Below, piece after piece: positions 35,014-43,379 of a DNA stretch of 64,000 nucleotides. A program made the position numbers and the translations under genes. Within the stretch, counting starts at the first letter, position 1. Every line of letters starts with the position of its first letter. This stretch comes from Gemmobacter lanyuensis. GTDB lineage: Bacteria > Pseudomonadota > Alphaproteobacteria > Rhodobacterales > Rhodobacteraceae. The stretch covers positions 975,285 through 1,039,284 of the forward strand of contig NZ_BMYQ01000001.1 in NCBI RefSeq assembly GCF_014652355.1, given 5' to 3'. Below the pieces are notes generated by a model. The model searched no databases. It was not told where the DNA came from and saw nothing but the letters and a program-made list of their open reading frames with translations.

Positions 35014-36339
35014 ATGAACATGCAGGCCGCCCCGCAGCCGGGCCCCACTGTCATTGCGCCGGTTGCGCCCCGTTCGCTGGCGGACACCGGTCTGTCCATG
35101 GTGATGATGCGGGATATCCTGCTCAAGACCATGTTCCGCATGAACCTTGATCTGGTGTCGGACATCAGCCGGATCATCTGCCTGCCTGTCACCGCCACGC
35201 AAGAGCTTGTCGATACCTGCCGCAGCCAGCGCCTGCTGGAGGCCACGGGCACGCTGCATGCCACCTCTGGCAATGAGATGGGCTATCAGCTGACCGATGC
35301 GGGCAAGGCGCGCGCGCTCGATGCCTTGGCACAGTCCGAATATTACGGCGCGATGCCCGTCCCGCTTGAGGATTACTCGGCCCAGATCAAGCGGCAATCC
35401 GTTCGCAACATGAAGCTGACGCGGGACCAGCTGCTCAAGGGCATGGGCCATCTGATCCTGCCCGATGATCTGATCAACAACCTTGGCCCTGCGGTGGGCT
35501 CGGGCCGGTCGATCCTGATGTATGGCCCGCCGGGGAACGGGAAATCCTCGATCTCGAACGGTATCCGCGATGCGTTGGGTGACAAGATCTATATCCCCCG
35601 CGCGGTGGAATATTCAGGGCAGGTCATCACCGTCTATGACCCGATCGTGCATACCGCCGCGGTCGAGATTGTCGAGGACCCGACCAGCCTGCGCCGCACC
35701 GCCAACCGCTTTGACCAACGCTATGTCTATTGCCAGCGCCCCTCGGTGATCACGGGGGGGGAACTGACGCTCGACATGCTTGATCTGACCTACAACCCGG
35801 TCGCGCGCACCTATACCGCGCCGCTGCAGATGAAATCGAATGGCGGCATCTTCATCGTGGACGACCTTGGCCGTCAGGCGGAACCGCCGCAAAAGCTCGT
35901 CAACCGGTGGATCGTGCCGCTGGAGGAAAGCCGCGACATCCTGCAGCTGCAATCGGGCGAAAAGTTCACCGTGCCCTTTGACACGCTGGTCATCTTCTCG
36001 ACCAACTTCCACCCGAATGAAATCTTTGACGGCGCGGCGTTGCGGCGGATCTTCTTCAAGATCAAGATCGACGGCCCCGATCAGGAAAACTTCCTGAAGA
36101 TCTTTGCCATGATGGCGCGCAAGCGGAAGATGCCGCTGGATGAAAAGGCGATCATCCATCTGCTGAAGGTGAAATACCCCACCATCAACAACAATTACGC
36201 AAATTATCAGCCGATCTTCCTAATCGATCAGATGATTGCCATCTGCGAATTCGAGGGCCAGCCCTACCACATGTCGCCCAGCCTGATCGACCGGGCTTGG
36301 GCCAACATGTTTGTCCGCGATGAGGCGATTGCGCGCTAA
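35014..36339 (+). CDS. AAA+ ATPase at the end of the Tad cluster
   Basis: 441 aa. The N-terminal domain (about 20-120) is winged-helix-like, followed by an AAA+ core: Walker A YGPPGNGKSS near residue 172-180, an unusually long insertion, Walker B GGIFIVDDLG, sensor-1 VIFSTNFHP and arginine-finger region LRRIFFKI. It belongs to the MoxR/ATPase group often found as the last gene of alphaproteobacterial Tad loci, but its role in the pilus is not known. A possible start at 35005 (TTG) is less likely than ATG 35014. Confidence 0.8.
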   Translation: MNMQAAPQPGPTVIAPVAPRSLADTGLSMVMMRDILLKTMFRMNLDLVSDISRIICLPVTATQELVDTCRSQRLLEATGTLHATSGNEMGYQLTDAGKARALDALAQSEYYGAMPVPLEDYSAQIKRQSVRNMKLTRDQLLKGMGHLILPDDLINNLGPAVGSGRSILMYGPPGNGKSSISNGIRDALGDKIYIPRAVEYSGQVITVYDPIVHTAAVEIVEDPTSLRRTANRFDQRYVYCQRPSVITGGELTLDMLDLTYNPVARTYTAPLQMKSNGGIFIVDDLGRQAEPPQKLVNRWIVPLEESRDILQLQSGEKFTVPFDTLVIFSTNFHPNEIFDGAALRRIFFKIKIDGPDQENFLKIFAMMARKRKMPLDEKAIIHLLKVKYPTINNNYANYQPIFLIDQMIAICEFEGQPYHMSPSLIDRAWANMFVRDEAIAR

Positions 36340-36342
36340 GGC

Positions 36343-36762
36343 TCAGGCGGCCGCGGCGGTCTGGCGGATGCGCTCCACCATGGCGCGCACCCCGTTCGAC
36401 CGCTGCGACGACAGATGTTCGTTCAGCCCCAATCGGGCGAGTTCGGCTGGTGCATCCACCTTGCCCACCTCGGCTGCCGTCAGCCCGGAATAAAGCGCGT
36501 GCAGCACGGCGATCAGCCCCCGCACGATCATCGCATCCGACGTGCCCTGGAAATCGAACCGCGCAGCAGGCCCCTGCCCTTCCACCAACGGGCGCAGCCA
36601 GACCTGGCTTGCACAGCCATCCACCTTGAAGGCGGGCGCCTGAAAGGCGGGGTCCAGATCGGGGAAAGCTTTGCCCAGCTCGATGACATGGCGATAGCGA
36701 TCTTCCCAGTCGTCGAGAAATTCGAACGTTTCCACAATGTCTTCAAAGGCGGCGGTGGCCAT
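36343..36762 (-). CDS. sufE: Cysteine desulfurase accessory protein SufE
   Basis: 139 aa. The SufE fold is evident with the sulfur-accepting Cys50 in FKVDGCASQVWL and the C-terminal RSNGVRAMVERIR helix. It takes persulfide sulfur from SufS for Fe-S cluster assembly in the cytoplasm. ATG 36762 has a GGAG ribosome site; the ATG 12 bases upstream does not. It is convergent with the Tad ATPase gene (4-base gap). Confidence 0.92.
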   Translation of the reverse strand: MATAAFEDIVETFEFLDDWEDRYRHVIELGKAFPDLDPAFQAPAFKVDGCASQVWLRPLVEGQGPAARFDFQGTSDAMIVRGLIAVLHALYSGLTAAEVGKVDAPAELARLGLNEHLSSQRSNGVRAMVERIRQTAAAA

Positions 36763-36897
36763 GGCGTTCTCCATCTTTGGGTCAGAGCTAAGCCGCGCAG
36801 GCGGAAAGGTCCAGAGGGGCGCTTTTCAAACCCTCCGCCATGCGCTAGCCAAGAGAGGCGCCACAGGCTTTGACGAATGGGCGCGAAAGGGTGAGGC

Positions 36898-37347
36898 ATG
36901 AAGAAACCGCTGCTTGCTGCGCTGTCGCTGATGATGCTGGTGTCTGCCTGCGGGACGCGGCTGAACCCGTTCAACTGGTTTAGCGCGTCGGAACCTGCGG
37001 CGGCTGCGGCCCCGGTGGTGCTGAAGGCCGAAGACCCGCGTCTTCTGGCCGAACAGATCACCACACTGAAGGTGGAACCCATGCCCGGCGGCGCCATCGT
37101 GCGCGCCACGGCCCTGCCCCCGACCCAAGGCTGGTGGAGTGCAGACCTGGTTGCTGTCGAGGACGCATCGGCCGATGGCCAGCTGGTCTATGATTTCCGT
37201 CTTTTCCCGCCGCTGGAACAGATGGCGGCTTCGACGCCCCGGTCGCGGCAGATCACCGCGGCAGTGTTCCTGTCGGATATTCAGCTTTCGACCGTGCGTA
37301 GCATCACCGTGCGCGGCAGCAGCAACGGCCTGTCCAGCCGCCGCTGA
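36898..37347 (+). CDS. Putative lipoprotein of unknown function
   Basis: 149 aa. Signal peptide with lipobox MMLVSAC, then a small beta-rich domain with GGAIVRATALPPTQGWWSADLV. Such proteins recur in Rhodobacteraceae but no function is known to me. It is convergent with gluconokinase without any gap, and no terminator is visible between them. Confidence 0.75.
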   Translation: MKKPLLAALSLMMLVSACGTRLNPFNWFSASEPAAAAAPVVLKAEDPRLLAEQITTLKVEPMPGGAIVRATALPPTQGWWSADLVAVEDASADGQLVYDFRLFPPLEQMAASTPRSRQITAAVFLSDIQLSTVRSITVRGSSNGLSSRR

Positions 37348-37827
37348 TCACCCCAACACGACCAGCGCCTGACGGACGGCAGGCTCAAGCGGCGCGAAGG
37401 CGGGCAGGATCAGCGCCTCCGCTGCGTCCGGGGCTTCAAGCGTGGCAAATTGGCTGTCGAGCAGCGCGGGCGGCATGAAATGGCCGCGACGTTGCGCAAG
37501 ACGTTCTGCAACCGTGGACTGATCGGCCGCCATATGCACAAAGCGCAGGTCCGGCACCCCTGCCCGCAGATGATCGCGATAAGACCGGCGCAGCGCCGAA
37601 CAGGCCAGCACCACCCGCGATTCGCGCGCCATGGCCGTGGCGCAGAGAGCCAGCCAAGGCCAGCGGTCGGCGTCGGTCAGCGGGGCGCCCTGCGCCATGC
37701 GCGCGATGTTTTCCGGCGGGTGCAGATCATCGGCATCCAGAAACACCGCCCCTGCGGCCTGGGCCAAGGCCGCCCCGAAGGTGCTTTTGCCGCACCCCGA
37801 GACGCCCATGACCACGACGCGCCACAT
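37348..37827 (-). CDS. gntK: Gluconokinase
   Basis: 159 aa. Walker A GVSGCGKST (residues 8-16), the DADDLHPPEN substrate loop, and LACSALRRSYRDHLR and GHFMPPALLDSQ motifs are characteristic of GntK. It phosphorylates gluconate to 6-phosphogluconate, feeding the Entner-Doudoroff/pentose phosphate routes. It overlaps the RNase D stop (TGATG), an operon arrangement of convenience rather than obvious pathway logic. Confidence 0.93.
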   Translation of the reverse strand: MWRVVVMGVSGCGKSTFGAALAQAAGAVFLDADDLHPPENIARMAQGAPLTDADRWPWLALCATAMARESRVVLACSALRRSYRDHLRAGVPDLRFVHMAADQSTVAERLAQRRGHFMPPALLDSQFATLEAPDAAEALILPAFAPLEPAVRQALVVLG

Positions 37828-38990
37828 CAGACGATCTTGACCACGCGCACGTCATTGCCGCGTGCGGTGAGCGCGATTTCGCCTTTGCACAGGCGCAGCG
37901 CGTCTTCGCCAAAGGCCTCAAGCCGCCAGCCCTTCAGCGCGGGCATGTCACGTTCCCCCGCCGCAATGGCATCGAGATCCGAGGCCGAGGCCACCAGCTT
38001 GGCCGCCACGCCCAGCGTTTCGGACTTGGCCTTGAGCAGCACGCGCAACAGATCGGCCAGCGCCGGGTTCACTTGCAACTGCTCGCGTGAGGTGTCGGGC
38101 TTGGGCATGTCCTCGGGGCGCATTTCCAGCCCCGCCTTGACCGCCGCCAGAATCCCGTCAGCGATGTCGCCCTTGCGGCCTTCCCGCAGCAGCAGGCGCG
38201 ATCGACCCAGCTCTTCGTGGTTGGTCGGGCGGGTCGAGGCGATTTCCAGCAGCGCATCATCCTTCATCACGCGCGACCGCGGGACGTTGTTCTTCTGCGC
38301 GTAATCCTCGCGGAATTGCGCCAGCGCCTTCACCACCGCCAGGAACCGGCCCGATGTCGTGCGCGTCTTGACGCGCTGCCAGGCCTCTTCGGGGCGGATG
38401 GTATAGGTCTCGGGGTCGGTGAGCATCGACAGCTCTTCGCCAACCCAATGTTCGCGCTTCGATTTCTCGATCTGTTTGGCGAGGCTTTCATAGACCACGC
38501 GCAGATGCGTCACATCGGCCAGCGCATATTCCTTCTGCGCCGTGCTGAGCGGACGGCGCGACCAATCGGTAAAGCGCGAAGTCTTGTCGAGGCTTTCCTT
38601 GGCGATCTTCTTGACCAGCGTTTCATAGCCGACCTGTTCACCATAGCCGCAGACCATGGCCGCGACCTGGGTGTCGAACAGCGGCACCGGGAAAACCCCG
38701 CCTTCGACAAAGAAAATCTCAAGATCCTGCCGCGCGGCATGGAACACCTTGACCGTCGCCTCATGGCGGAACAGGTCATAGAGCGGTTCAAGCGAGAGTG
38801 CGTCCCCCCCCTCGATCGGGTCCACCAGCACCGCTTCGCCCGTCTTGCCCGGCAGGGCCATCTGGATCAGGCAAAGTTTCGACCAATAGGTCCGTTCACG
38901 CAGAAATTCGGTATCAATGGTAACATAAGGCTCGGATTTTGCGGCTTCGCAGAAGGCGGCAAGATCCTCGGTCGTGGTGATGGTCCGCAT
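37827..38990 (-). CDS. rnd: Ribonuclease D
   Basis: 387 aa. DEDDy exonuclease motifs: VTIDTEFLRE (Exo I), HAARQDLEIFF (Exo II) and YALADVTHL (Exo III), followed by an HRDC domain (REDYAQKNNVPRSRVMKDDALLEIA). It trims the 3' ends of tRNA precursors and other small RNAs. The start at 38990 is directly before the conserved N-terminus; a 33-residue upstream extension appears noncoding. Confidence 0.94.
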   Translation of the reverse strand: MRTITTTEDLAAFCEAAKSEPYVTIDTEFLRERTYWSKLCLIQMALPGKTGEAVLVDPIEGGDALSLEPLYDLFRHEATVKVFHAARQDLEIFFVEGGVFPVPLFDTQVAAMVCGYGEQVGYETLVKKIAKESLDKTSRFTDWSRRPLSTAQKEYALADVTHLRVVYESLAKQIEKSKREHWVGEELSMLTDPETYTIRPEEAWQRVKTRTTSGRFLAVVKALAQFREDYAQKNNVPRSRVMKDDALLEIASTRPTNHEELGRSRLLLREGRKGDIADGILAAVKAGLEMRPEDMPKPDTSREQLQVNPALADLLRVLLKAKSETLGVAAKLVASASDLDAIAAGERDMPALKGWRLEAFGEDALRLCKGEIALTARGNDVRVVKIV

Positions 38991-39110
38991 CGGGCGTCTT
39001 TCGAAAGGGCTCACGGGGGCGTCCCGCCCCTCCGCTATAGGCGGCGCGGGGCGCCATGTGAACCCTTTTCCGCCGCACCGGGCCGCCAAGGGCCGCCCGG
39101 TGCTGCAAAA

Positions 39111-40223
39111 TCAGGCCAGTTCGGCCAGATCCTTGGCGTCAAAGCCGCGCAGGCGGTCTTCGGCGCCCTCGCGCACATGGCGCACCCAGGCAGGGTCAGA
39201 GATCAGCGCCCGGCCCACAGCGATCAGGTCAAACTCCTCCCGCTCCATCCGCGCGACCAGCCGGTCCAGCGGCGAAACCGCCGATCCCGCCCCGCGGAAG
39301 GCGCCGAAAAATTCCCCATCAAGGCCCACGGACCCCACGCTGATGGTGGGTGCCCCGGTCAGCTTCTTGGCCCAACCGGCAAAGTTCAGCCCCTCGGCCC
39401 CGTCGATTTCGGGGAACTCGGCTTCCCAGAAACGGCGTTGCGACGCGTGGAGGATATCCACCCCCGCCTCGACCAGCGGCACCAGCCATTCGGCCATTTC
39501 CTCGGGCGATTGTGTCAGGCGGACTTTGTAATCCTGCTGTTTCCACTGGCTCACGCGCAGGATCAGCGGGAAGTCCGGGCCGATCGCAGCGCGGGTGGCC
39601 TTGATGATCTCGGCGGCAAAGCGCGACCGATCACGGATCGAAGCGCCGCCCCAGCGATCTTGCCGCAGGTTGGTGCCGCCCCAGAAAAACTGGTCGATCA
39701 GATAGCCATGGGCGCCATGCACCTCGACCACGTCAAAGCCGAGCCGTTTGGCATCGGCGGCCGCGCGGGCGAAGGCCGCGATGGTATCGGCGATATCCTC
39801 TTCGGTCATCGCTGTCCCGCGCGGATCGCCGGGGCCGACAAGGCCCGAGGGGCTTTCAACCTGGGTGTCCGGCTCCCAGTCTCCGGCGCGGGTGCTGCCG
39901 GTGTGCCAGATCTGCGGGCCCATCTTGCCACCCGCGCTATGGACGGCATCGATCACGCCCTTCCAGCCGTCCAACGCGGCTTCGCCGTGGAAGAAAGGAA
40001 TCCCCGGCAGATTGCGCGAAGCCGGGCGGTCCACCACGGTGCCTTCGGAAAGGATCAGCCCCACGCCCCCTTCGGCGCGACGGCGGTAGTATTCGGCCTG
40101 TTTCGCCCCGGGAACCCCGCCCTCTGCCATGCCCCGCGTCATCGGCGCCATGACAATCCGGTTGGCGAGGTTCAGCCCTTTCAGCGCGAAGGGGCGAAAC
40201 AGCACATCGGTCGCAGTCATCAT
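39111..40223 (-). CDS. NADH:flavin oxidoreductase, Old Yellow Enzyme family
   Basis: 370 aa, single FMN-binding TIM barrel. Motifs: LANRIVMAPMTR, EGTVVDRPASRN, the substrate-binding HGAHGYLIDQFFWGGTN with conserved His residues, and RSRFAAEII. It reduces activated alkenes or related electrophiles using NAD(P)H. It is divergent from an HxlR regulator with a shared operator, so it is likely induced by electrophiles or quinones. The AGGAGC site supports start 40223 (an adjacent ATG at 40220 is also possible). Confidence 0.9.
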   Translation of the reverse strand: MMTATDVLFRPFALKGLNLANRIVMAPMTRGMAEGGVPGAKQAEYYRRRAEGGVGLILSEGTVVDRPASRNLPGIPFFHGEAALDGWKGVIDAVHSAGGKMGPQIWHTGSTRAGDWEPDTQVESPSGLVGPGDPRGTAMTEEDIADTIAAFARAAADAKRLGFDVVEVHGAHGYLIDQFFWGGTNLRQDRWGGASIRDRSRFAAEIIKATRAAIGPDFPLILRVSQWKQQDYKVRLTQSPEEMAEWLVPLVEAGVDILHASQRRFWEAEFPEIDGAEGLNFAGWAKKLTGAPTISVGSVGLDGEFFGAFRGAGSAVSPLDRLVARMEREEFDLIAVGRALISDPAWVRHVREGAEDRLRGFDAKDLAELA

Positions 40224-40261
40224 CTTGCTCCTGTTCAAACCGTGGCCACATAGGTATACGT

Positions 40262-40278
40262 TTGATACCTGGTATCAA
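40262..40278. promoter_or_regulatory. Operator-like palindrome between the OYE and HxlR genes
   Basis: TTGATACCTGGTATCAA is a perfect inverted repeat (8-base arms, one central base), with an extra GGTATAC half-site just to the left. It is centred in the 96-base divergent promoter region, where HxlR proteins normally bind. Confidence 0.72.
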
Positions 40279-40319
40279 GAAGGCACCTTTACGTCACCAG
40301 GTCACCCGAAGGTAACCGC

Positions 40320-40718
40320 ATGAAAGACAACGCCCCCGCCCCGATCTGGTCCCCCGCCTGCGCCGCGCGGTTCGCGGAAGGCTGCCCCTCGCGCGAGTTG
40401 TTCGACCAGATCGTCGACAAATGGTCGATGATGATCCTGACGGTGCTGCGGGACGGGCCACAGCGCTTCAACGCGATCAAACGGATGCTGGAGGGGGTCT
40501 CGCAGAAATCCCTGACGCAGACCCTGCGGCGGCTGGAGCGCAACGGGCTGGTGGAGCGGCGGGTGCTGGCCACCTCGCCCGTCGCGGTGGAATATGCCAT
40601 GAGCGATCTGGGCCGGACCCTGCTGCCGCCGCTGCACAGCCTCTATATCTGGACCAAGGAGAATATGCCCGAGGTCGAAAACGCACGGCAGGCCTTTGAC
40701 GGTCGCGGCGCGGGATAG
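40320..40718 (+). CDS. HxlR-family transcriptional regulator
   Basis: 132 aa. Winged-helix domain with a conserved N-terminal Cys (PSRELFDQIVDKWSMMILTVL; RFNAIKRMLEGVSQKSLTQTLRRLERNGLVERRV). Such regulators sense electrophiles through cysteines (here Cys14 and Cys22) and commonly control an adjacent reductase. It probably represses the divergent OYE gene and itself through the palindrome at 40262. Confidence 0.9.
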   Translation: MKDNAPAPIWSPACAARFAEGCPSRELFDQIVDKWSMMILTVLRDGPQRFNAIKRMLEGVSQKSLTQTLRRLERNGLVERRVLATSPVAVEYAMSDLGRTLLPPLHSLYIWTKENMPEVENARQAFDGRGAG

Positions 40719-40861
40719 ACAGGGTTTGCCCCGCGGGGCCCGCGCGCTAGCTTTCCCTTCTTACGGTCGTTTCGGATCATCATGCCCCGTAGTTTCAGCC
40801 AACCCTCGCCCTGCCCCCAATCGACCTGCGCCAGATCGCCCCAGCAGAGGGGGAGGCACTG

Positions 40862-41227
40862 ATGCGGCCCGTTTGGTTTGCCGCGGGCGTCGTTTCGGTC
40901 GGGCTGGGGGTGGTGGGGGTGGTGCTGCCGTTTTTGCCGACGACACCCTTCATGATTCTGGCGGCGGCCTGCTTTGCGCGATCTTCACCGCGGCTGCATG
41001 ACTGGCTGTGGCATCACCGGGTCTTTGGCCCGGCCATCCGCGACTGGCGGCGGCATGGGGCGATTCCCAAGGTGGCGAAGCGGGCCTCGGTTCTGGCGAT
41101 GGGGGCGGCGTTCGGGTTAAGCCTCCTGCTCGCCCTGCCCTGGCCCGCGTTGCTTGCCCAGGGCGTGGTGCTGGTGGGGATGGGCAGCTGGATCCTGACC
41201 CGGCCCGATCCGCCGGTGGTGGAATAA
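40862..41227 (+). CDS. DUF454 (YbaN-like) inner-membrane protein
   Basis: 121 aa. Three hydrophobic helices: 6-35 containing GVVGVVLPFLPTTPFMIL, then about 73-95 and 97-112. The LPTTPF and ACFARSSPRLHDWLW motifs are those of DUF454. Function unknown, often near genes for heme or stress. The gene stands alone, and a hairpin terminator follows. Confidence 0.88.
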   Translation: MRPVWFAAGVVSVGLGVVGVVLPFLPTTPFMILAAACFARSSPRLHDWLWHHRVFGPAIRDWRRHGAIPKVAKRASVLAMGAAFGLSLLLALPWPALLAQGVVLVGMGSWILTRPDPPVVE

Positions 41228-41231
41228 GCAA

Positions 41232-41250
41232 AGGGGGCTGTCTGCCCCCT
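41232..41250. terminator. Hairpin terminator after the DUF454 gene
   Basis: The arms AGGGGGC and GCCCCCT flank loop TGTCT. It lies between convergent DUF454 and purN. No long T run follows in either direction, so efficiency is uncertain. Confidence 0.55.
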
Positions 41251-41251
41251 C

Positions 41252-41296
41252 TGCGCCTACGGCGCATTCACCCCCGAGGATATTTCCAGACAGAAA
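41252..41296. repeat. Probable dispersed intergenic element
   Basis: TGCGCC-TAC-GGCGCA forms a small hairpin, followed by CACCCCCGAGGATATTT and AGACAGAAA. From memory, this hairpin plus CCCCGAGGATATTT tail recurs between genes in Rhodobacterales genomes. No second copy is seen in this window. Confidence 0.4.
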
Positions 41297-41302
41297 ATGG
41301 GA

Positions 41303-41893
41303 TCAGGGCAGCGCGATCGGGGTCCGATTGCCGCTGAGGTAATTCCGCAGCGCCGCCGGATAGAGGCGGTGTTCCTGCACGAGGACGCGGGCCGCGAGGC
41401 TGTCGGCGGTATCGCCGGGCAAAACGGGCACGCGCGCCTGGCCGAGGATCGGGCCATCATCGAGGACGGCGGTCACTTCGTGGACAGTGCAGCCGGCCTC
41501 GGCATCGCCCGCATCAAGCGCGCGCTGATGGGTGTGGAGGCCCGGGTATTTCGGCAGGAGCGAGGGGTGGATGTTGAGCATCCGCCCTTCGAACCGGGCG
41601 ACGAAGGCCGGGGTCAGGACGCGCATGAAGCCCGCGAGGCAAAGGACGTCGGGGTTTGCGGCTTCGATATGGTGAAGGAGGGCGCCTTCGAAAGCGGCGC
41701 GGTCCTTGCCGAAGGTGCGGTGATCGACGGCGGCGGTCGCGATGCCTGCGGCGGCGGCTTTGGCAAGGCCGCCGGCTGCCGGGTCATTCGAGGCGACCAG
41801 CACCGGGCGCCCCGGATGGTCGCCGGTCATGGAATTGACCAGAGCGACCATATTGGAGCCACCCCCGGAAATCAGGATGGCAACGCGTTTCAC
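41303..41893 (-). CDS. purN: Phosphoribosylglycinamide formyltransferase
   Basis: 196 aa. Motifs: [10 protein letters not shown] at the N-terminus, [13 protein letters not shown], and the active-site [20 protein letters not shown] (Asn-His pair) followed by [17 protein letters not shown] with the catalytic Asp. It transfers a formyl group from 10-formyl-THF to GAR in purine synthesis. It overlaps purM by 4 bases (ATGA), the standard purMN operon. Confidence 0.96.
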   Translation of the reverse strand: MKRVAILISGGGSNMVALVNSMTGDHPGRPVLVASNDPAAGGLAKAAAAGIATAAVDHRTFGKDRAAFEGALLHHIEAANPDVLCLAGFMRVLTPAFVARFEGRMLNIHPSLLPKYPGLHTHQRALDAGDAEAGCTVHEVTAVLDDGPILGQARVPVLPGDTADSLAARVLVQEHRLYPAALRNYLSGNRTPIALP

Positions 41894-42936
41894 AGAAGCT
41901 TGCCTTTGTAGATCACGCCTTCGCCGGGGACGACGCGGCCGAGGCGGATGACGGTTTCGCCTTCGGCACGCAGCAGCGCCTCGATCTCATCTGCACTGTC
42001 GGCCGCGACCGAGAGGATCATGCCGATGCCGCAGTTGAAGGTCTTGAGGAGTTCAGGTTCCGTCATGCCCGCAGTTTCCGCCAGCCAGCGGAAGACCGGC
42101 GGCAGTTCCCAGGCGCTGAGGTCGATTTCGCAGGCCAGCCCTTCGGGCACGACGCGGGGCGGGTTTTCGGTAAGGCCGCCGCCGGTGATATGGGCCAGGG
42201 CATGCACCCCGCCTGCGCGCACGGCCTTGAGCGCCTGTTTGACATAGAGACGGGTCGGGGCCAGCAGGGCTGCGCCGAGGCTGCCTTCGGCGAAGGGGGC
42301 GGCGGCATCCCAGCCAAGGCCCGAGAGTTCGACGACCTTGCGGACGAAGCTGTAGCCGTTCGAATGCACCCCGTTCGAGCCGAGGCCGATCAGCACATCC
42401 CCTTCGACCACGCCCTTGGGCAGGTCTTCGCCCCGTTCCATCGCGCCGACGGCAAAGCCCGCAAGGTCGAAATCGCCCTTGTGGTACATGCCGGGCATTT
42501 CGGCGGTTTCCCCACCAATCAGGGCGCAGCCGGATTGCACGCAGCCTTCGGCGATGCCGTTGATGATGCGGGTGGCCTGATCGACCTCAAGCTTGCCGGT
42601 GGCGAAATAGTCTAGGAAGAACAGCGGTTCGGCGCCCTGACAAACCAGATCGTTCACGCACATGGCGACAAGGTCGATGCCGATCGTATCGACATTGCCG
42701 GTATCGATCGCGATGCGCAGCTTGGTGCCGACGCCATCGGTGGCCCCCACGAGGATCGGGTCCTTGTAACCCGCGGCCTTGAGATCAAAAAGCGCGCCGA
42801 AGCCGCCCAAGCCCGACATGGTGCCCGCGCGGTTGGTGCGCTTGGCCGCGGGCTTGATCCGCTCGACCAGGGCGTTGCCTGCATCGATGTCCACGCCCGC
42901 ATCGGCATAGGTCAGTCCGTTCTTCGGCGTGTTCAT
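41890..42936 (-). CDS. purM: Phosphoribosylformylglycinamidine cyclo-ligase (AIR synthetase)
   Basis: 348 aa. PurM signatures: [60 protein letters not shown] and [14 protein letters not shown]. It closes FGAM to AIR using ATP. The start at 42936 has a GAGGGG ribosome site; an in-frame 52-residue upstream extension would enter sequence with no PurM similarity. Operon with purN. Confidence 0.96.
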   Translation of the reverse strand: MNTPKNGLTYADAGVDIDAGNALVERIKPAAKRTNRAGTMSGLGGFGALFDLKAAGYKDPILVGATDGVGTKLRIAIDTGNVDTIGIDLVAMCVNDLVCQGAEPLFFLDYFATGKLEVDQATRIINGIAEGCVQSGCALIGGETAEMPGMYHKGDFDLAGFAVGAMERGEDLPKGVVEGDVLIGLGSNGVHSNGYSFVRKVVELSGLGWDAAAPFAEGSLGAALLAPTRLYVKQALKAVRAGGVHALAHITGGGLTENPPRVVPEGLACEIDLSAWELPPVFRWLAETAGMTEPELLKTFNCGIGMILSVAADSADEIEALLRAEGETVIRLGRVVPGEGVIYKGKLL

Positions 42937-43099
42937 GAGAAGGCCCCTCGGAGATATGGCGGAATTGGCGTCCGCATAGACGATAAACGCCGCAGGCGCA
43001 ACGTGCGCGGCGGCCCTGATCCCCCTTTCGGGGCAGGGATTCCGGGGGGCGGCGATGATCCCTTGACCCTGCGGGACGGAATGCTTACCCAAAGCGCAG

Positions 43100-43175
43100 G
43101 GGGCTGTAGCTCAATGGTTAGAGCCGGGCGCTCATAACGCCTTGGTTGGGGGTTCGAGTCCCTCCGGCCCTACCA
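43100..43175 (+). tRNA. tRNA with CAU anticodon (elongator Met or Ile2)
   Basis: Cloverleaf: acceptor GGGGCTG/CGGCCCT (two G-U wobbles including G1-U72), D-arm GCTC/GAGC, anticodon stem GGGCG/CGCCT with loop CTCATAA, T-arm GGGGG/CCCTC with TTCGAGT, and encoded CCA. It is not the initiator, since it lacks the three-GC anticodon stem. Met versus lysidine-modified Ile cannot be decided from sequence. A TniQ-like gene lies downstream. Confidence 0.88.
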
Positions 43176-43379
43176 ACGTATCCCATTGATATGTTGAAAT
43201 ACCATAAGCGTGCTCGATCTGGCCGTTTTTTTGTGCTCACCCGAGTCAAGAGGGTTTCTGTGACAGCCTGAACGAACCCTGTGGATAATCGCGTATCACT
43301 TTGATTAATTTGGCATTTCAGAGACGCTGAACCAGACGCAGCCGCACGGCACGGCCATTTGGACCTTGCACGACGGGTT

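Noticed and set aside
38217..40253. A 678-codon plus-strand frame across RNase D and the OYE gene
   Set aside because: It is the antisense shadow of two well-supported minus-strand genes and contains no recognisable domain.
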